Shown in pieces: positions 42,304 through 50,046 of a DNA stretch of 64,000 nucleotides. Every line of letters starts with the position of its first letter. Within the stretch, counting starts at the first letter, position 1. The notes below the pieces were generated by a model. The model searched no databases. It saw nothing but the letters and a program-made list of their open reading frames with translations, and had not been told where the DNA came from. Both the position numbers and the translations under genes were made by a program. The stretch comes from Alphaproteobacteria bacterium (GTDB lineage Bacteria > Pseudomonadota > Alphaproteobacteria > UBA2136 > UBA6156), in NCBI GenBank assembly GCA_027485835.1, contig JAIXQG010000001.1, forward strand, positions 381,902-445,901, given 5' to 3'.

Positions 42304-42756
42304 TTACTTGCGAACGAGTTTGGCAGAGAATGTGGCACTGGCAGCGAGTTGGCGCGTTTCGCCCTCCCCTACATACGCCGTGCCGCTGAAGCGGAAGATA
42401 TCCAGCTTTTCACGCTGTTTTTCCACGCGGAGGGTGAGCATGTTGTCTGGCAGCAGTTGGTTTTTGAAACGCGCTTCTTCGATACCCGTAAACAGGTACA
42501 GGGCTTTGTCCGAGTTCAGGTTACGGGTGAGACTGATCAGAACTGCAGCGGCTTGAGCCATGGCTTCTACAATAAGAACCCCCGGCAAAAGAGGATTACC
42601 CGGAAAGTGGCCGTTGAAATGAGGGTTGTCGGCAGCCACAAAGTGGCGCGCCTCTAACCATGTGTCGGACTGCCAGTCGGTCACTTCATCCAGCAGAAGG
42701 ATTGGCTTGCGGTGCGGGATGAGCTTTTCAATTTCGGTACGCGAGAGCGTCGTCAT
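42304..42756 (-). CDS. fabZ: (3R)-hydroxyacyl-ACP dehydratase
   Basis: 150 residues from ATG 42756, whose A is shared with the lpxD stop (TAATG). Hot-dog fold dehydratase: LIPHRKPILLLDEV at the N-terminus, catalytic His and Glu in HFNGHFPGNPLLPGVLIVEAMAQAA (about 48-72). Supplies hydroxyacyl-ACP flux between lipid A and phospholipid synthesis. Any longer frame upstream is a shadow of lpxD. Confidence 0.95.
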   Translation of the reverse strand: MTTLSRTEIEKLIPHRKPILLLDEVTDWQSDTWLEARHFVAADNPHFNGHFPGNPLLPGVLIVEAMAQAAAVLISLTRNLNSDKALYLFTGIEEARFKNQLLPDNMLTLRVEKQREKLDIFRFSGTAYVGEGETRQLAASATFSAKLVRK

Positions 42757-43805
42757 TAGTCGTCGCCTCCTTCGCCGTCGTCGACCTTGGTTTTCACCAT
42801 TTTGGTAAGGCGTGCGAGCGTGGCGATGCTGCGGCGCCATTCCTTGATAGGTACAGCGGGCATACCGGCGACGACTTCGCCTGGATTGGTAAACGATTTG
42901 GTGACGCCGGAACGGGCGGCAACCATGACTTTGTCGGCAATGGTGAGGTGACCGGCGACGCCCGATTGGCCGCCGATGACCGTGAAGGTGCCCAGTGTGG
43001 CGCTACCCGCGATGCCGACCTGCGAGACAATGCGCGCGCCGATACCGATTTTGGCGTTGTGCGCGATTTGGACCTGGTTGTCGATTTTGGCCATATCGAG
43101 GATAACGGTGTCGCCCAACGCGCCACAGTCGATGGTGGTATTGGCGCCGATTTCGACCTCATTACCAATTTGGACACCGCCGACTTGAGGGACCTTCATG
43201 ATGGTGACGCCGCGCTCGGTGGGGCCGATGGCAAAGCCGAAGCCATCTTGCCCGATGCGCACGCCGGGGTGGATGATGCACTTTTGGCCGATAGTGGTTT
43301 TTTGCAGGGTCACGTGGGAGCCGATTTTGGTGGCTTCGCCGATCACAACCCCCTCGCCGACAACCGCATGGGCACCGATGTGAACGTGAGGGCCGATGTT
43401 GGCGTTGGCATAGACCACGGCGTATGGCTCAATGCGTGCCGTGGGGTGTACCGTGGCGCTGGCCGAGACGACGGCGAATTGGGAGATACCGGCTTCCGGC
43501 TTGGGCTCGGGGTACATCAGCTGCAAGGCTTGGGCAAACGCCATGTAGGGCTGGTTGGTGAGCACGGGAACGACACCTTCTGGTAGGACCGAGGCGTCGC
43601 GCTCCCGCACCAGTACCGCCGCGGCTTGGGTGCTGCGGGCGCCGTGTTTGTACTGTTGGTTATCGAAGAAGCTGAGGTCGGACGCGCCAGCATCGTGCAG
43701 CGTTTTGATTGCCTTGAGCTCAAGGTTTTCGTGCCCGGCGGGCGTGGTGATTTTCAGATGGTCGCAAAGCGCCTTGAGTGTCAGGGTACGGGGCTGAATA
43801 GACAT
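42756..43805 (-). CDS. lpxD: UDP-3-O-(3-hydroxyacyl)glucosamine N-acyltransferase
   Basis: 349 residues. N-terminal uridine-binding domain (DLSFFDNQQYKHGARSTQAAAVLV), then hexapeptide beta-helix (HPTARIEPYAVVYANANIGPHVHIGAHAVVGEGVVIGEATKIGSHVTL), catalytic IAHNAKIG region near 247, and a helical C-terminus (EWRRSIATLARL). Third step of lipid A synthesis. Confidence 0.96.
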   Translation of the reverse strand: MSIQPRTLTLKALCDHLKITTPAGHENLELKAIKTLHDAGASDLSFFDNQQYKHGARSTQAAAVLVRERDASVLPEGVVPVLTNQPYMAFAQALQLMYPEPKPEAGISQFAVVSASATVHPTARIEPYAVVYANANIGPHVHIGAHAVVGEGVVIGEATKIGSHVTLQKTTIGQKCIIHPGVRIGQDGFGFAIGPTERGVTIMKVPQVGGVQIGNEVEIGANTTIDCGALGDTVILDMAKIDNQVQIAHNAKIGIGARIVSQVGIAGSATLGTFTVIGGQSGVAGHLTIADKVMVAARSGVTKSFTNPGEVVAGMPAVPIKEWRRSIATLARLTKMVKTKVDDGEGGDD

Positions 43806-43837
43806 GGCCTGAAACTAGCAGATACGGGCTGTTTTTC

Positions 43838-43866
43838 CAACAAAAAAGGGGCCGAAGCCCCTTCCC
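43838..43866 (-). terminator. Rho-independent terminator after skp
   Basis: On the minus strand AAGGGGC-TTCG-GCCCCTT followed by TTTTGTTGG, an unusually stable UUCG tetraloop hairpin 15 bases after the skp stop. It lies before lpxD, so skp-bamA transcripts are at least partly separated from lpxD. Confidence 0.82.
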
Positions 43867-43880
43867 TGCCTTGCGGACAA

Positions 43881-44411
43881 CTACTTGTCGAGCGCTTTGT
43901 TGGCGCGGGCCAGAACATCGTTGCTGATGTCGACCACGTTGGCGCTGGTGTAGAAGGTTGCGGCCTTGGAGAGGACAACATCGTAGCCTTTTTCCTTCGC
44001 AACGGCGTCGACCGAGGTTTTGACGGCGTCGGCGATGGTTTTGCGCAGCTTCATGTTCTGCTCATCCAGATCGCTTTGGATTTTTTGGGCTTGCTGACGG
44101 AAGTCGTTCAGTTCCTTAGCAAAATCAGCTTGCGCTTGCTGGAATTTGTCGGCGGCCATAACACCTTGCTGGCTGCGCAGCTTTTGCTGTTTGTCGAGCA
44201 GCGGCTTTTCCAGAGCGTCGATACGGCTTTGGGCGGCGTTACGCTTGCCGGTGAGCTCGCTAATGGCGCGCTTGGCGGCGTTCGTGTTGTTAATCACCTG
44301 CTGGGCATCGAACACCGCAATGTTTTGTACCTTGGCCTGAGCCTGCGCACCGGCCACGGCGGCAACCGCCATAGCCAGAGCTAACAGACCTGTTTTTAGA
44401 GTCGTTTTCAT
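43881..44411 (-). CDS. skp: OmpH/Skp-family periplasmic chaperone
   Basis: 176 residues. Signal peptide 1-26 (LLALAMAVAAVAGAQAQ). Mature: VQNIAVFDAQQVINNTNAAKRAISELTGKRNAAQSRIDALEKPLLDKQQKL, long charged helices forming the jellyfish tentacles, and a C-terminal NVVDISNDVLARANKALDK beta/helix return. Escorts outer-membrane proteins to BamA, whose gene lies directly upstream on the same strand. Confidence 0.9.
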   Translation of the reverse strand: MKTTLKTGLLALAMAVAAVAGAQAQAKVQNIAVFDAQQVINNTNAAKRAISELTGKRNAAQSRIDALEKPLLDKQQKLRSQQGVMAADKFQQAQADFAKELNDFRQQAQKIQSDLDEQNMKLRKTIADAVKTSVDAVAKEKGYDVVLSKAATFYTSANVVDISNDVLARANKALDK

Positions 44412-44470
44412 TGTTTATTCCCCCTTATTCTCTTAAACAATCGGTTTAATATATTTAATCAATTATTTGA

Positions 44471-46744
44471 TTAGAAACGCGTACCCACCGAGAAGCTGAA
44501 GATCTGATCGCGGTCTTCATCTGCCTTCACGACCGGCATACCGAGCTCGACACGCAGCGGGCCGATGGGGCTACGCCAGTGGATACCGGCACCTGCCGAG
44601 ATACGGTAGAGCGAGCTATCCAGCACCGTGTTGTTACCGGGATCGTCATCGAAGTCTGTCACCAGTCCACCGTCGCTGAAGAGGACACCCTTCACGCCCA
44701 TTTCGCTCATGGTAGCGCCCAGCGGGAAGGTCAGATCGATATTGTGGCCGACCATGAATTTACCACCCAAGGCGTCGCCGGTAGCGCGGTCACGCGGGCC
44801 GATACCACCGTACTCGAAACCACGGAGGTTTTGGCCACCGCCCATGTAGTGCTCGTACAGCGGGAGATTGTCGCTGAGAGGCTCGACCATACCGGCGCGG
44901 CCACCGAAGCTCAGAACCCAGTCTTCCGCCACTTGGTGGTGATAGCTACCGTTCAGGTTGAGGCGGGCATATTCGGTATCCAGACCAAAGCCTGCGTACT
45001 CGGTGCCGACGCCAACCTTATAGCCACGGGTTGGAGTGAGCGAGCTATCGCGGTTATCGTAGCTCCAGTTGTTAGTGAGCGAGGCGTTATCACGCGTGCC
45101 AGCTTGCGCTTTGGCAAACTGGTTGGCGGAGTCGCCGACATTGTCGATTTGGGTTTCTTTATAGCCCAGACGAACATCGTTGCGCGAGAACTCGGACAGC
45201 GGGAAGCCCATGCGGAGCGCGCCACCTTGCACGGCGGTGTCGTAACCGGCTTCGTCCTGATAGTCGGTTTCGGTATTGAACACATCGAAACCGGCGGCAA
45301 GTTCCTGGCCCATGAAGTAGGGCTCGGTAAAGCCGATGTTGAAGTTTTGCTGACGCTGCGACACGGCGAAGTCGACCGCGACCTGCTGGCCCTTACCGAG
45401 GAAGTTACGCTCGGTGACGTTGGCGGTGGCGAGGATACCATCGAAGGTCGAGTAACCGGCACCCACGTTGAATTCTCCGGTGGATTGCTCCTTCACCTTC
45501 ACGTCGAGGTCGACGCGGTCCGGCTGGTCGGTTTCGGAACGGGTAACTTCGACGTTCTGGAAGTAGCCGAGATAGGTCAGACGATCCTTCGAGCGCTTGA
45601 GCTTGTCGGAGGAGTAGGCATCGCCTTCGGCCAGACGCATTTCGCGGCGGATCACGTTGTCGCGCGTGCGGGAGTTACCTTCCACGTTAATGCGGTTGAC
45701 GTAAACGCGCGGCCCGGGAGTGACATCGAAGGTCACATCCAGTTTACGCTCGGCTTCGTGCTTTACGTAGTTGGGTTTGACATCGAGAAAGGCAAAGCCC
45801 TTGCTGCCGAGATCGTCGATCAGCTTGTCGGTGTTTTCGTCTACACGCTTGGCGTTGAACAGTTCGCCCGGCTTGAGAGTGACGGTTTTGGCCAGTGCGT
45901 TCATATCGAGACCTTCGGCTTCGGCCTTGAGGGCAACGCCGACTTTACCGAAGTCGTACTGCGGGCCTTCATACACGGTGTAGGTCAGGATGAAATCTTT
46001 TCGGTCGCGGGTGAGCTCGGCCACACCACTGGTGATTTGCACGTCGGCATAACCGTGGCTCAGGTAATGGCGGCGCAGCAGGTCGCGGTCAACGTCCATA
46101 CGGGCGGGGTCGTAACTATCCGACGTGGACAGGAAGCGCCACCAGGCACTGCGCTTGGTTGCGATAACCTGCGACAGGTCGGTGTCGTCAAAACGGCTGT
46201 TACCGACGAAGTTGATGCTGGCGATACGGGTCTTTTCGCCTTCTTCAATTTTATAAACCACGTCTACGCGGTTTTGGTCGCGCTGGATAAGCTGGGCCTT
46301 AACCGTGGTGGTAAAGCGGCCGCGGCTGCGGTAAGCCGATTGCAGGGCTTGAACGTCGGCCTGCACTTTGGCGGGGGAGTAAATGTTGCGCGATTTGAGG
46401 CTGACGATTTCTTCGAGGCGCTTGCTGTCGATTTCGTCGTTACCTTCGAACACCACCTTGTTGACCAGCGGGTTCTCGACAACCTTAACGGTGACAATGC
46501 CGCCTTCCTGACCGATTTCCACGTTGGCGAACAGGCCGGTGGCGTAGAGGCTGCGCACCAGATAGCTGCTTTGGTTGGCGTCAAAGTCGTCGCCTACCTT
46601 GAACGGCAGATAGGTGAGAACGGTTTCGTTCTCCACACGTTCGTTACCGACGATTTTAACATCGGTAATCGGAGCCGCAAAGACGGGGCTAAGCGCGGAG
46701 GCTGTGATGATCGCGGTGGAAGCTGCGAGGCGTTTGAGGGTCAT
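44471..46744 (-). CDS. bamA: Outer membrane protein assembly factor BamA
   Basis: 757 residues. Signal peptide 1-23; five POTRA domains (about 24-420; e.g. KVGDDFDANQSSYLVRSLYATGLFANVEIG, GNSRTRDNVIRREMRLAEGDAYSSDKLKRSKDRLTYLGYFQNVEV); then a 16-strand barrel ending SFSVGTRF with a terminal Phe. The VRGF/RGF lid motif appears as GGGQNLRGFEYGGIGPRD (near 640), with LRGF as the lid. Inserts outer-membrane proteins. Confidence 0.95.
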   Translation of the reverse strand: MTLKRLAASTAIITASALSPVFAAPITDVKIVGNERVENETVLTYLPFKVGDDFDANQSSYLVRSLYATGLFANVEIGQEGGIVTVKVVENPLVNKVVFEGNDEIDSKRLEEIVSLKSRNIYSPAKVQADVQALQSAYRSRGRFTTTVKAQLIQRDQNRVDVVYKIEEGEKTRIASINFVGNSRFDDTDLSQVIATKRSAWWRFLSTSDSYDPARMDVDRDLLRRHYLSHGYADVQITSGVAELTRDRKDFILTYTVYEGPQYDFGKVGVALKAEAEGLDMNALAKTVTLKPGELFNAKRVDENTDKLIDDLGSKGFAFLDVKPNYVKHEAERKLDVTFDVTPGPRVYVNRINVEGNSRTRDNVIRREMRLAEGDAYSSDKLKRSKDRLTYLGYFQNVEVTRSETDQPDRVDLDVKVKEQSTGEFNVGAGYSTFDGILATANVTERNFLGKGQQVAVDFAVSQRQQNFNIGFTEPYFMGQELAAGFDVFNTETDYQDEAGYDTAVQGGALRMGFPLSEFSRNDVRLGYKETQIDNVGDSANQFAKAQAGTRDNASLTNNWSYDNRDSSLTPTRGYKVGVGTEYAGFGLDTEYARLNLNGSYHHQVAEDWVLSFGGRAGMVEPLSDNLPLYEHYMGGGQNLRGFEYGGIGPRDRATGDALGGKFMVGHNIDLTFPLGATMSEMGVKGVLFSDGGLVTDFDDDPGNNTVLDSSLYRISAGAGIHWRSPIGPLRVELGMPVVKADEDRDQIFSFSVGTRF

Positions 46745-46859
46745 ACGCGGTTCTCTTCTTAGTACTATTTGGCACTGAGACTAGCCTTGGTGATAGGGAA
46801 ACGCAAGCACCCCACCGGCCGTTTGCCTGAAGCAATGGCAGCCGCGTAGCACACGCCGC

Positions 46860-46887
46860 AAAAAGCCCCCTACTTGGTGGGGGCTTG
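46860..46887 (-). terminator. Terminator overlapping the rseP stop codon
   Basis: On the minus strand AAGCCCCC-ACCAAGTA-GGGGGCTT then TTT. The 5' arm encodes the last Gln-Ala-Pro of RseP and the TAG stop is in the loop and 3' arm, an economical layout. Confidence 0.8.
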
Positions 46888-48087
46888 AGTGGCGGAAGCC
46901 TGCGGATTTGCGGGCGTTTCGGTGGCTGTATCTTTTTTGCCAACCCAGCCGAGATTCTTTACATCGTTAAACGTAGCGAAACCGGCGAGTGCCAAAATGC
47001 AGGCAAGGCCCATGCGGAACGCCCACTCTTGCGCGACGGCGCCGAGCGGCTTGCCGCGCAGTTTTTCGTACGCCAGAAACACGAGGTGACCGCCATCCAG
47101 CACCGGCAGCGGGAAGAGATTCACGATGCACAGGTTGATGGTGATAACGACCATGAACATACTGAGGGCAAACAGGCCACTGGAGGCGGTTTGACCGGTA
47201 AGGTTGGCGATGCCAAGCGGACCGGTGAGGTTCTCTGGCGAGACCGCGCCAATCATTAATTTGTACAGCGACATGACGGTGAGGCTGGTGATTTCCCATG
47301 TGCGTTCGGCGGCGCGGAGAACGGCATCGAATGGCCCATGCTTAACCACAAAGGTGTTGTAGCTGGGGGCGATGCCGAGGCGGCCGACAGTGTGTTCGTC
47401 GCCCAGAAGGTCGGTGAACTTAGTGACCTTCGGCGTGATGGTGGTGCTCATTTGCTGGCCGGCACGGTCGAAGGTGATGGCTATGGGTTTGTCCATCGCC
47501 TCTTGTGTGGTTTTGGTAAATTCATCCCAGTCGGCAATCGGTTTGCCGTCCATGGTCAGCACGGTGTCGCCGGGTTGGAAGACGGCGGCAGCAGGCATAT
47601 CTGGCACGGTTTGACCGACTTGCGGCAGCAGTTTGTGCTCGCCGCCGATCATCACGGCGATGAGAAGCAGGAAACCGAACAGCAGGTTGAATAAGGGGCC
47701 CGCAATAATCACCCATGCGCGTTGGGAAACGGTTTTGGCGCTGAAGGAATCCGGCTCGTTCTGGTGGGCGTAGGCTTTGCCGTCTTCCTGTCCGAACATC
47801 TGCACGTACCCGCCCATGGGCATCCAGCCGATTTTCCAGCGGGTGCCGTTTTTGTCGTTCCAGCCGAAAATTTCTTTCCCGAAACCGATGCTGAAAACCT
47901 CTACCCGAATGCCCACACTGCGGGCGGCCAAGTAGTGGCCCAGCTCATGCACGAAAATGAGAATGCCGAGAACGAGAATGAACAAAATGGTGGTGAAGGC
48001 CGTGGTACCGCCCGGAATAGTTTGGGCGAGTGTGGCGAGGTGGGAGAGGAAGTCGGGCGAGGTAACGGTGTTTTGCATGGGCGGCAT
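46870..48087 (-). CDS. rseP: Site-2 membrane metalloprotease RseP
   Basis: 405 residues from ATG 48087 (ATG 48078 also possible; longer frames enter the cassette promoter). Zinc motif FVHELGHYLAARSVGI (near 43-58), one PDZ domain (QVGQTVPDMPAAAVFQPGDTVLTMDGKPIADWDEF, about 170-205), NLFPLPVLDGGHLVFLAYE with the conserved LDG near 340. Cleaves anti-sigma and remnant signal peptides within the membrane. In most Alphaproteobacteria cdsA and dxr would lie upstream; here an orphan gene on the other strand does. Confidence 0.92.
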   Translation of the reverse strand: MPPMQNTVTSPDFLSHLATLAQTIPGGTTAFTTILFILVLGILIFVHELGHYLAARSVGIRVEVFSIGFGKEIFGWNDKNGTRWKIGWMPMGGYVQMFGQEDGKAYAHQNEPDSFSAKTVSQRAWVIIAGPLFNLLFGFLLLIAVMIGGEHKLLPQVGQTVPDMPAAAVFQPGDTVLTMDGKPIADWDEFTKTTQEAMDKPIAITFDRAGQQMSTTITPKVTKFTDLLGDEHTVGRLGIAPSYNTFVVKHGPFDAVLRAAERTWEITSLTVMSLYKLMIGAVSPENLTGPLGIANLTGQTASSGLFALSMFMVVITINLCIVNLFPLPVLDGGHLVFLAYEKLRGKPLGAVAQEWAFRMGLACILALAGFATFNDVKNLGWVGKKDTATETPANPQASATQAPTK

Positions 48088-48173
48088 GGTAGGGCACAAG
48101 GCGCGACGACACAAGGAACAAGGTGGATTTTTGCTGGGCGGATGTAAGGCAGCGAAGCGTGGGAACAGAAGCA

Positions 48174-48202
48174 TTGCTTCAACCTTTTCACTGATGTATA
48201 CA
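48174..48202 (+). promoter_or_regulatory. Putative promoter of the 101-residue orphan
   Basis: TTGCTT (48174-48179), 17 bases, TATACA (48197-48202), the latter within TGTATACA. A TAGGGAG ribosome-binding site follows. Confidence 0.6.
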
Positions 48203-48237
48203 TACACATCATTTTAGCGACTTATAGGGAGTTTGAT

Positions 48238-48543
48238 ATGTCGCCAACGTTTTACAGCCTAGACCAAATAGCCGATATCACCGTAGCAGCCGTTGAAGCC
48301 GATACGGACGACTGGACGGATGTTAAGTTTCCATCCCACGCCGTTCAAGACCCTCCGGCCGATATGGAAGGATGGCGATATCTCATCAATCTGTTCATTG
48401 GTGCGATCAACCAGCGTCGACCTGAATGGTATATCATCGTTCTGGAAAATGAGTTCAGTCTGGCCCGCAGCAAAGAAGCCATTACGGACTCTGAAGCCGA
48501 ACGCTGGAAGTGGATTCAAATCCGCAAGGAGGACATGGACTAA
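48238..48543 (+). CDS. Orphan hypothetical protein between rseP and uppS
   Basis: 101 residues, acidic. TFYSLDQIADITVAAVEADTDDWTDVKFPSHAVQDPPADMEGWRYLINLFIGAINQRRPEWYIIVLENEFSLARSKEAITDSEAERWKWIQIRKEDMD. Helical with several Trp; no signal peptide and no recognised family. It has its own promoter, ribosome-binding site and terminator, and is the only plus-strand gene in a 10-kb minus-strand block, exactly where cdsA and dxr are usually found. Confidence 0.62.
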   Translation: MSPTFYSLDQIADITVAAVEADTDDWTDVKFPSHAVQDPPADMEGWRYLINLFIGAINQRRPEWYIIVLENEFSLARSKEAITDSEAERWKWIQIRKEDMD

Positions 48544-48566
48544 GCCCCTCGCCTACCGAATGCAAG

Positions 48567-48592
48567 AAGGCCGCCCGTGAGGCGGCCTTTCT
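48567..48592 (+). terminator. Strong terminator of the orphan cassette
   Basis: AAGGCCGCC-CGTGA-GGCGGCCTT (9-bp stem) followed by TCTGTTTG, 24 bases after the stop codon and 12 bases before the uppS stop; also usable by uppS on the other strand (AAAGGCC...). Confidence 0.82.
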
Positions 48593-48603
48593 GTTTGTGC
48601 GGG

Positions 48604-49326
48604 TTACGCTGCCGAGACCTGCGGTACGGCGCCGAAGCGGCGGTTACGGCTCATGTAGCTGCTGAGGGCGGCTTGCAGGTGGGTGGCGGTGAAGTCTGGC
48701 CATGCCACGTCGCTGAAGTACAACTCGGCATAGGCCAACTGCCAGAGCAGGAAATTAGAAATGCGTTGCTCGCCACTGGTGCGGATGATGAAATCGGGGT
48801 CCGGGATGCCTGCGGTATCCAGCGCGGCGGCCATCATTTCCGGGGTCACAGCCTCGCCGGTTGCTGCGCTTTGCTGCACCAGCTTGGTGGCGGCACGGAG
48901 GAGTTCGTCGCGTCCGCTGTAGTTGATGGCGAAGGTGATAGTTAGGCCGGTGTTATCTTTCGTCTGTGTTTCCACGTCGGTCATCAGCGTCAGAATGTCG
49001 GCTGGCAGTTTGGAAGTTTCGCTGTGGTCTCCGATAAAGAGCACGCGCAGGTTTTTGTCCATAATCTGCTTCATTTCATTCTTGAAGTAGGTACGCATCA
49101 GCGTAAACAGGCCGCCTACTTCTTCCCACGGGCGCTTCCAGTTTTCGGTACTGAAGGTGTAGAAGGTGGCGTATTCCACACCCAGTTTGGAGAGCTCTTC
49201 GCAGACCGTGCGCACGGTCTCGATACCCTGCGCGTGACCCTTCAGGCGGGCAAGGCCGCGCTTTTGCGCCCAGCGGCCGTTACCGTCCATAATAAAGGCG
49301 ACGTGAGTGGGGAGATGCTCTTTCAT
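48604..49326 (-). CDS. uppS: Undecaprenyl-diphosphate synthase (cis-prenyltransferase)
   Basis: 240 residues. HVAFIMDGNGRWAQKRGLARLKGHAQGIETVR (catalytic Asp 14), YATFYTFSTENWKRPWEEV, INYSGRDELLRAATKL, and DPDFIIRTSGEQRISNFLLWQLAYAELYFSDVAWPDF all match the family. Makes the carrier lipid for peptidoglycan and O-antigen. It follows frr; the leader carries TTTGCATACAAA. Confidence 0.96.
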   Translation of the reverse strand: MKEHLPTHVAFIMDGNGRWAQKRGLARLKGHAQGIETVRTVCEELSKLGVEYATFYTFSTENWKRPWEEVGGLFTLMRTYFKNEMKQIMDKNLRVLFIGDHSETSKLPADILTLMTDVETQTKDNTGLTITFAINYSGRDELLRAATKLVQQSAATGEAVTPEMMAAALDTAGIPDPDFIIRTSGEQRISNFLLWQLAYAELYFSDVAWPDFTATHLQAALSSYMSRNRRFGAVPQVSAA

Positions 49327-49384
49327 GCCGTGGGGATACCTTAATTTGTATGCAAATTCAAGCTTTTTAGACCTGCATGACCGT

Positions 49385-49924
49385 TTAGATGGTCATGATG
49401 TCCTTTTCCTTACCGGCCAGCAGGGCGTCGACTTGGGCGATAAAGCCTTCGACTTCCTTCTCAACCTTATCCATTTCGCGCTTGGCATCGTCTTCGCCGA
49501 GGCCTTCTTCCTTCATCTTCTTAATGGCGTCCATGCCATCGCGGCGGACGTTACGGATAGCGATGCGGCCTTCTTCGGCATACTTGCGGGCCAGTTTGAC
49601 CAGCTCCTGGCGGCGTTGCTCGTTCAGTTCCGGCAGCGGGATGCGGATAAGCTGGCCATCGACCGACGGGTTGAGGCCGAGGCCGCCGTCGCGGATCGCT
49701 TTTTCGGTGGGTTGGACGAGGCCTTTGTCCCAGACGTTAACAGTCAGCAGGCGGGCTTCGGCCACGCTGACGGTACCGACTTGGGAGATGGGCATTTTGC
49801 TACCGTAGGCTTCTACCATCACGGGGGCCAGCAATTCTGCGCTGGCGCGGCCGGTGCGGAGGCCGGAAAATTCGTGCTTAACGGCGTTGACGGCGCCTTC
49901 GAGGCGTTGGGTAAGGTCGGACAT
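49385..49924 (-). CDS. frr: Ribosome recycling factor
   Basis: 179 residues, close to the usual 185. LRTGRASAELLAPVMVEAYGSKMPISQVGTVSVAEARLLTVNVWDKGLVQPTEKAIRDGGLGLNPSVDGQLIRIPLPELNEQRRQELVKLARKYAEEGRIAIRNVRRDGMD is textbook. Splits the post-termination ribosome with EF-G. pyrH is not in the window. Confidence 0.96.
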   Translation of the reverse strand: MSDLTQRLEGAVNAVKHEFSGLRTGRASAELLAPVMVEAYGSKMPISQVGTVSVAEARLLTVNVWDKGLVQPTEKAIRDGGLGLNPSVDGQLIRIPLPELNEQRRQELVKLARKYAEEGRIAIRNVRRDGMDAIKKMKEEGLGEDDAKREMDKVEKEVEGFIAQVDALLAGKEKDIMTI

Positions 49925-49951
49925 TGGTCGTTCTCCTGTCTGGTTTGCGGC

Positions 49952-49988
49952 GGGTGCCGTGTGTTAATTGGCTTTATAAGCCTTTTGA
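49952..49988 (+). repeat. GGCTT-TATAAGCC inverted repeat in the frr / RNase R gap
   Basis: GGCTTTATAAGCC followed by TTTTG in the divergent spacer between frr and the RNase R gene. Could be a weak terminator or hairpin; nothing else obvious in the 122-base spacer. Confidence 0.35.
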
Positions 49989-50046
49989 ATGGGCCGGACA
50001 ATGTGACATGGTAGCGAAAGCGTCAAGAGTATGAGAGGGTAGAGCC

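Noticed and set aside
44579..46762. A 727-codon open frame on the plus strand opposite bamA
   Set aside because: bamA on the minus strand has clear POTRA/barrel features; the antisense frame is open only because TTA, CTA and TCA are rare in the coding strand. Its protein is low-complexity Val/Gly/Ala with no domain.
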